Positions 6,084 through 9,447 of a stretch of DNA of 9,447 bases are shown here, piece after piece. Position 1 is the first letter of the stretch. Every line of letters starts with the position of its first letter. The stretch is taken from assembly GCA_033720955.1 (NCBI GenBank), contig JAWWBN010000154.1:1-9447 (forward strand), given 5' to 3'. The DNA comes from JAWWBN01 sp033720955 (lineage in GTDB: Bacteria > Acidobacteriota > Thermoanaerobaculia > Multivoradales > JAHEKO01). The notes under the pieces are model-generated. The model ran no database searches, was not told where the DNA came from, and saw nothing but the letters and a program-made list of their open reading frames with translations. A program made the position numbers and the translations under genes.

Positions 6084-7325
6084 ATGCGAGATCACGGAGC
6101 CCGAACCGCCGTCCTGACCCTGCTGCTGCTCGCCTTCCCCGCCGCCGGCCGGTCCGAAGAGGAGCCGGCGGCGGCCGATCCGCTCGACGCTCTGATCGAG
6201 CAGAACACCCACCGTCTCGAATGGCGGGACGACGGGCCGTCGGGACCGGGGTGGGAGCGGATCGTCTCGGAGGGTCGCGCGGCGGAGTTCTTCCTCATCG
6301 GCGAGAGCCACGGCAACCGGGAGACGCCGCGGCTCACCGTCGCCCTGGCAAAGGCGCTGCGGCCCGCGGGCTACTCCGCCCTCGGGGTCGAGGTGGGGCC
6401 GATCACCGCCCGCCGTCTGGTGGAGCTCTGCCGCTCCGGCGAGGGCGTCGAGGCCTTCCGCGCCTTCCTCGAGGAGTTCGCCTTCTCCTTCCCGTACTTC
6501 TGGTGGCGGGAGGAGGCCGAGATGCTCTGCCGGATCCTCGACGAAGGCTACGAGGTCTGGGGGCTCGACCAGGAGTTCATCGGCTCCGCCCGTTTCTTGC
6601 TGGGCGACCTGCGCGCCCTGGTCGAGGATCCGGACCATCGGGCGCAGGTCGACGCCTGGCTCGCCGAGGCCGACGCCGCGCGTGCCGCCGCCGAGGAGGG
6701 CGGCAAGATGGACGGCCTCTTCATCCAGACCGTGGACCCCGAGGCGCTGCGCGCCTTCGCCGACCGTCTGCCCGCCGAGGCCGAGAGGGCGCGGGAGATC
6801 GCCCGGGAGCTGGCGGCGACGGCGGTGGTCTACCAGCACTACGGCGCCCAGCGGTACTTCGAGAACAACCGCGATCGCGTGCGCCTGATCAAGCGGTACT
6901 TCCGCCAGGCCCTGGCCGGGAGCGCCGCCGGGGACGGCGCCAAGGCCATCATCAAGATGGGCTCCGTCCATTCGGGCCGGGGCCGTAGCCCCATGATGCA
7001 GCTCGACATCGGCAACACCGCGTCCGAGCTGGCGGCGCTGCGAGGCGGCGACTCCTTCCATCTCGTCTTCTTCACGCGGCGCTCGGTGGCGGCGGACGGC
7101 TCCGAGTCGGACTGGGCCGAGGAGGCGCCCGCCCTGGCCATGCTGGATGCCCACCGGCCCGAGGGCGCGTGGGCGCTCTTCGACCTGCGCCCGCTCCGGA
7201 GCCACTTCGCCTCGTCCAAGCGACGCGAGCAGAACCCCGATCTGGCGGACTACGTGTTCCGCTACGACGCCCTCCTCCTCGCCGACCGGTTCCACGCCGC
7301 GGAGACGTTGGTCCCGCTGCCCTGA
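6084..7325 (+). CDS. Exported protein resembling the erythromycin esterase/ChaN-like group
   Basis: This 413-residue protein begins with a signal peptide (hydrophobic TAVLTLLLLAFPAAG at 8-22) and is probably periplasmic or extracellular. The mature part looks like the erythromycin esterase (Ere)/ChaN/Tiki-like group: FFLIGESHGN at 69-78 with E74 and H76, the second-strand motif LGVEVGP at 100-106 with E103, a YFWWREEAEML segment followed by VWGLDQEF, and a C-terminal IIKMGSVHSGRG segment at 289-300 with H296. In Ere enzymes an N-terminal Glu/His pair and a C-terminal His act in esterase chemistry, so the acidic and histidine residues here could form a similar site. The motif is GESHG rather than the GEATHG typical of Ere, so it is a distant relative and macrolide hydrolysis should not be assumed. 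The gene is single, followed by a convergent carboxypeptidase gene. Substrate unknown. Confidence 0.65.
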   Translation: MRDHGARTAVLTLLLLAFPAAGRSEEEPAAADPLDALIEQNTHRLEWRDDGPSGPGWERIVSEGRAAEFFLIGESHGNRETPRLTVALAKALRPAGYSALGVEVGPITARRLVELCRSGEGVEAFRAFLEEFAFSFPYFWWREEAEMLCRILDEGYEVWGLDQEFIGSARFLLGDLRALVEDPDHRAQVDAWLAEADAARAAAEEGGKMDGLFIQTVDPEALRAFADRLPAEAERAREIARELAATAVVYQHYGAQRYFENNRDRVRLIKRYFRQALAGSAAGDGAKAIIKMGSVHSGRGRSPMMQLDIGNTASELAALRGGDSFHLVFFTRRSVAADGSESDWAEEAPALAMLDAHRPEGAWALFDLRPLRSHFASSKRREQNPDLADYVFRYDALLLADRFHAAETLVPLP

Positions 7326-7345
7326 GGCCGATCCGCAGGGGCGTC

Positions 7346-7382
7346 GGCCCCCGGGCCGGCCGGCTGGCCGAGGCTGGGGGCC
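7346..7382. terminator. Long GC hairpin between convergent genes
   Basis: A perfect seven-base inverted repeat, GGCCCCC at 7346-7352 and GGGGGCC at 7376-7382, encloses a self-complementary GGCCGGCCGGC-rich loop. It lies about 20 bases past the end of the plus-strand gene and about 67 bases past the end of the minus-strand gene, the right place for a shared bidirectional terminator. It has no T-tract on either side, so intrinsic termination would be inefficient. Confidence 0.35.
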
Positions 7383-7416
7383 TTCGAGCTGAAGAGCCTG
7401 GCGCCGGCCGGGGCGT

Positions 7417-7439
7417 GGCCGCTCGAGGCGATTGCGGCC
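7417..7439. terminator. Second GC hairpin close to the S10 gene stop
   Basis: GGCCGC at 7417-7422 pairs perfectly with GCGGCC at 7434-7439 around a 12-base loop. It begins ten bases beyond the carboxypeptidase stop on the minus strand. No T-run accompanies it. It may mark the 3' end of that transcript. Confidence 0.25.
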
Positions 7440-7448
7440 CGGTGGCCT

Positions 7449-9074
7449 CTAGCGCTCCAGCGTGTACTTCGCCGGCTCGCCCGGCTCCGGCGTCGAGGCC
7501 TCGATGAACTCGCGGATGTGCTGGTTCGACGTCTCGAGGTCCACGCGGCGCAGGTACATCATGTGGCCGCTCTCGTAGCCCTCGAAGCGCATCCGGTCGG
7601 TCAGGCGGCCGCTCGGGTCGAGGTTCCAGAGCACGTACTTGGCGGTGAAGTAGTCGGTGGCGCCGTCGTAGTAGCCGGACTGGACCATCACGTGGAGGTA
7701 CGGGTTCTGGGCCATCGCCCGGCGCAGCTCTTCGGCCACGTCGACCTCGCCGCGCCCCTCCCACGGCCGCACCGGGCCGAAGAGGTAGTAGCGCAGGTCG
7801 GTCGTAAAGCCCAGCTCTTCGCGCAGGTAGTGGTTGATGGCCGGCGCGAAGGCGTGGTTCCAGGAGGTGAGCTCGGCCGGGTAGTCGTAGGTGTCGCCGG
7901 CGTCCTTGCGGTCTCGGCCCAGGTAGCGCGAGTCGAGCCGGCCGATGGTGAAGCCCTGGTCGCGGAGCAGCTCCTTCCAGAAGGCCGAGGCCGGCACGGC
8001 GAGGTTGTGGTCGAGCACGAACGCCTCCGAGAGCCCCGAGTAGCGGGCTACCCGGCGGGCGATCTCGGCGCGGGTCTCGGCCGCGAGGAAGCCGCCGCGG
8101 GAGAGCGCCGGCAGGTACTCGTCGAGGGTGAACCGCTCGACCTCTTCGAGGAGCTCCCCGAGGGGCAGCGCCTGGAGGTCGTCGGCGAGCTGGCCGTGGT
8201 AGTGCGCCGCGGCGGCATAGTAGGGCAGCTTCAGCACCGGCGTCCGCGGCGCCGGGCCGCCCTCGGGCGTCATGCCCAGCCCGGTCGGCGACACCAGGAC
8301 GACGCCGTTGAGGTACATCCAGTGCCGGTTCTGGAGCTGGCCGGCGAGCCCGGAGACGCGGGTGGTGCCGTAGCTCTCGCCGATCAGGTACTTGGGCGAC
8401 CGCCAGCGGCCCCGGCGGGAGACGAAGGTGTCGATCCAGTCCGCCAGGTAGGTGACGTCGGCCTCGACGCCGAAGAAGGTCTCGCGGTCGATCTCGGGGT
8501 CGAGCACGCGCGAGAATCCGGTGTTGACGGGGTTGACGTAGACGATGTCGGCCACGTCGATGATCGAGTGCGGGTTGTCGCGCACGCCGTACGGCTGCAC
8601 CGGGTACCCCTCGTCGTCGATGACGAGCAGCTTGGGGCTGGTGTAGCCGAGGTGCATCCAGAGCGAGCCCGAGCCCGGGCCGCCGTTGAACGAGATGAAG
8701 AGAGGTCGGCGGGCGACGTCGGGCACGCCGGTGCGCTCGTAGTAGGTGTAGTGGAGCGCTGCGATGGTGGCGCCGTCCTCGCCGTAGACCGGCTGGGTGC
8801 CGACGGTCACCCGGTAGGGCACCCGCTCGCCGCGGATGGTCGCCTGCGCCTCCCGGGTCAGCTTGAAGTCGGCGGGGAGCTTGCGCTCCGGCAGCTCCGT
8901 CTCGTCCCCCGCGGCGGGCTCGGCCTTCATGGGCTTCTCGCTCTCCTGGCCGGCGGCGGGGAGCGCCGCCAGCAGGGTCAGGGCGGCGAGCGCCGCGGCG
9001 AAGCGGCGGCCGGCCGCGATCGCGCGGCCGGGGATCGAGGGACGGGGGTCGTGGCGGGTCTCGCTGATCATCAT
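7449..9074 (-). CDS. Exported S10-family serine carboxypeptidase
   Basis: This is a 541-residue peptidase of the S10 (serine carboxypeptidase) family, expected to remove C-terminal amino acids from peptides outside the cytoplasm. The full catalytic triad is visible: S234 in LIGESYGTTR, D470 in SGYYDGATDYFTAKY, and H504 in GYESGHMMYLRR. The oxyanion and substrate-carboxylate region FISFNGGPGSGS lies at 126-137, followed by VYVNPVNTGFS at 178-188. The frame stays open up to 9371, but that extension is Arg/Pro-rich with no homology; the ATG-ATG pair at 9074 is chosen because it has an AAGAGG ribosome site eight bases upstream and begins a signal peptide (n-region to R24, hydrophobic 25-41, cleavage near Q43). 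The RRF in the n-region does not fit a twin-arginine motif. Residues 44-60 are a Glu/Ala-rich linker. The gene stands alone, convergent with the Ere-like gene and divergent from the gene at 9375. Confidence 0.93.
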   Translation of the reverse strand: MMISETRHDPRPSIPGRAIAAGRRFAAALAALTLLAALPAAGQESEKPMKAEPAAGDETELPERKLPADFKLTREAQATIRGERVPYRVTVGTQPVYGEDGATIAALHYTYYERTGVPDVARRPLFISFNGGPGSGSLWMHLGYTSPKLLVIDDEGYPVQPYGVRDNPHSIIDVADIVYVNPVNTGFSRVLDPEIDRETFFGVEADVTYLADWIDTFVSRRGRWRSPKYLIGESYGTTRVSGLAGQLQNRHWMYLNGVVLVSPTGLGMTPEGGPAPRTPVLKLPYYAAAAHYHGQLADDLQALPLGELLEEVERFTLDEYLPALSRGGFLAAETRAEIARRVARYSGLSEAFVLDHNLAVPASAFWKELLRDQGFTIGRLDSRYLGRDRKDAGDTYDYPAELTSWNHAFAPAINHYLREELGFTTDLRYYLFGPVRPWEGRGEVDVAEELRRAMAQNPYLHVMVQSGYYDGATDYFTAKYVLWNLDPSGRLTDRMRFEGYESGHMMYLRRVDLETSNQHIREFIEASTPEPGEPAKYTLER

Positions 9075-9166
9075 GGTGCTGCCTCTTGGTCGCGGGGTCG
9101 GGGGTCGGGGAGGCGGTCCCGGCGCCGCGCGACGTCCGGGACCGAGGGGCCGTCGATGGCCGCCGC

Positions 9167-9172
9167 AGGCTA
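9167..9172 (-). promoter_or_regulatory. Putative -10 element (TAGCCT) for the carboxypeptidase gene
   Basis: On the minus strand GCTAGCCTGCGG contains TAGCCT, about 93 bases upstream of the ATG at 9074. It matches the TAGNNT form seen ahead of other genes and would give a leader of about 85 bases. No -35 box is evident. Confidence 0.3.
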
Positions 9173-9328
9173 GCACGGGTGGCGGGCGATCCCGCCAGCG
9201 CTTCCCGGCCTCGCGGGTCGGCGCTCGCAGGTGGGCCGGCGCGAGCCGGCAGCTCGGCCTCCGAGGAGGAGCGGGCGCCTTCCGGTGATCGCCGCCGCGG
9301 GGCTCCCGCAGCGGTGACCCGCGGGCGT

Positions 9329-9349
9329 GAGATCCGCGGGAGATCCACG
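9329..9349 (+). repeat. Two direct repeats GAGATCC(G/A)CG, 11 bases apart
   Basis: GAGATCCGCG at 9329-9338 is repeated as GAGATCCACG at 9340-9349, one mismatch in ten. The start-to-start distance of 11 bases places both copies on the same face of the helix, just upstream of the TAGCAT element at 9362. This spacing suits an activator or repressor dimer, but two copies could be chance in GC-rich DNA. Confidence 0.3.
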
Positions 9350-9361
9350 CGGCGCAAGCGG

Positions 9362-9367
9362 TAGCAT
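9362..9367 (+). promoter_or_regulatory. Putative -10 element (TAGCAT) giving a leaderless message
   Basis: TAGCAT ends seven bases before the ATG at 9375, so transcription would begin at or next to the A of that ATG. There is no ribosome site in between (the spacer is CCATCCC). The surrounding GTAGCATCC is identical to the element ahead of the GH3 gene. Confidence 0.45.
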
Positions 9368-9374
9368 CCATCCC

Positions 9375-9447
9375 ATGACCGTCCGGGAGCGGCTGGCGCA
9401 GGTTCCGCCCGTCGAGGAGATCCGCCGCCTATTCCCCGCGCTCGAGC
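9375..9447 (+). CDS. 5' end of a gene, possibly class V aminotransferase/cysteine desulfurase-like
   Basis: Only 24 codons are present before the window ends. The peptide contains VEEIRRLFPALE at 13-24, which resembles the start of cysteine desulfurase-like class V aminotransferases, where an RxxFPAL segment precedes the first strand (YLDGP-type). No catalytic residue is in view, so the assignment is tentative. The ATG is the first in the frame after the -10-like element and would be read from a leaderless message. Confidence 0.4.
   Translation, partial: MTVRERLAQVPPVEEIRRLFPALE

Larger units (their letters stand above)
9075..9374. other. Divergent intergenic region, 300 bases
   Basis: I see no gene with support here. 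The stretch lies between two divergent genes and is very GC-rich, with many CCGCGG and GGCCG-like words. It holds a candidate -10 hexamer for each flanking gene and one pair of 10-base direct repeats near the right end, listed separately. Reading frames crossing it encode only Arg/Pro/Gly-rich low-complexity sequence. Confidence 0.6.

Noticed and set aside
6084..7325. Macrolide resistance gene
   Set aside because: Only distant resemblance to Ere enzymes, a different glycine-glutamate-histidine motif, and a signal peptide; resistance cannot be claimed.
9000..9010. Twin-arginine export signal in the carboxypeptidase (GRRFAAAL)
   Set aside because: The two arginines are followed directly by Phe, whereas the twin-arginine motif needs another residue before it; an ordinary Sec signal fits better.
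7518..9173. Plus-strand open frame of 551 codons opposite the carboxypeptidase gene
   Set aside because: Again a Val/Gly/Ala/Glu-rich shadow; the S10 gene on the other strand has an intact catalytic triad and signal peptide.
9075..9371. N-terminal extension of the carboxypeptidase up to 9371
   Set aside because: Arg/Pro-rich with no homology features, would bury the signal peptide about 100 residues inside the protein; the ATG pair at 9074 has its own ribosome site.
1..9447. CRISPR array, tRNA, insertion sequence or prophage
   Set aside because: No regularly spaced repeats, no cloverleaf or CCA-type end, no transposase or phage protein motif seen on either strand.

Overview
The window is very GC-rich coding DNA with strong GC bias at third codon positions. 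The gene content is secreted and envelope-directed: a CBM9/DUF5916 protein, a GH3 glycosidase, an S10 serine carboxypeptidase, an Ere-like protein and a small exported cupin. This is the kind of content seen in Acidobacteriota (for example Thermoanaerobaculia-like lineages) or Gemmatimonadota. That placement is an inference from gene content and promoter style, since no rRNA or marker gene is present.

Layout: (1) 1-1936, minus strand: the N-terminal 645 residues of a large exported DUF5916 protein that runs off the left edge. (2) 1937-2165: a divergent promoter region, AT-rich near the right-hand gene, with two short palindromes touching a probable leaderless promoter. (3) 2166-2896, plus: a complete two-gene toxin-antitoxin operon (Phd/YefM-type antitoxin plus VapC-type PIN toxin) with an ATGA overlap. 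(4) 3087-5453, plus: an exported GH3 beta-glucosidase-type enzyme with an Fn3-like domain and a C-terminal tail. (5) 5522-5953, plus: a small exported single-domain cupin with a GTG start. (6) 6084-7325, plus: an exported protein resembling the erythromycin esterase/ChaN-like group. (7) 7449-9074, minus, convergent with the previous gene: an exported bacterial S10 serine carboxypeptidase. (8) 9375-9447, plus: the first 24 codons of a gene that may be a class V aminotransferase/cysteine desulfurase-like protein.

Apart from the toxin-antitoxin pair, the genes look like independently transcribed single units. Six of them are preceded by a TAGNNT hexamer at a -10-like position, and two of these leave almost no 5' leader. 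The export signals suggest envelope or extracellular work on sugars and peptides, but nothing ties the genes into one pathway. The toxin-antitoxin operon is the only recognisable accessory module. No tRNA, rRNA, CRISPR array, insertion sequence or phage gene was seen. Nothing here amounts to a clearly new multi-gene system; the most useful leads are the shared promoter element, the leaderless starts, the palindromic operator of the toxin-antitoxin operon, and the uncharacterised Ere-like exported protein.
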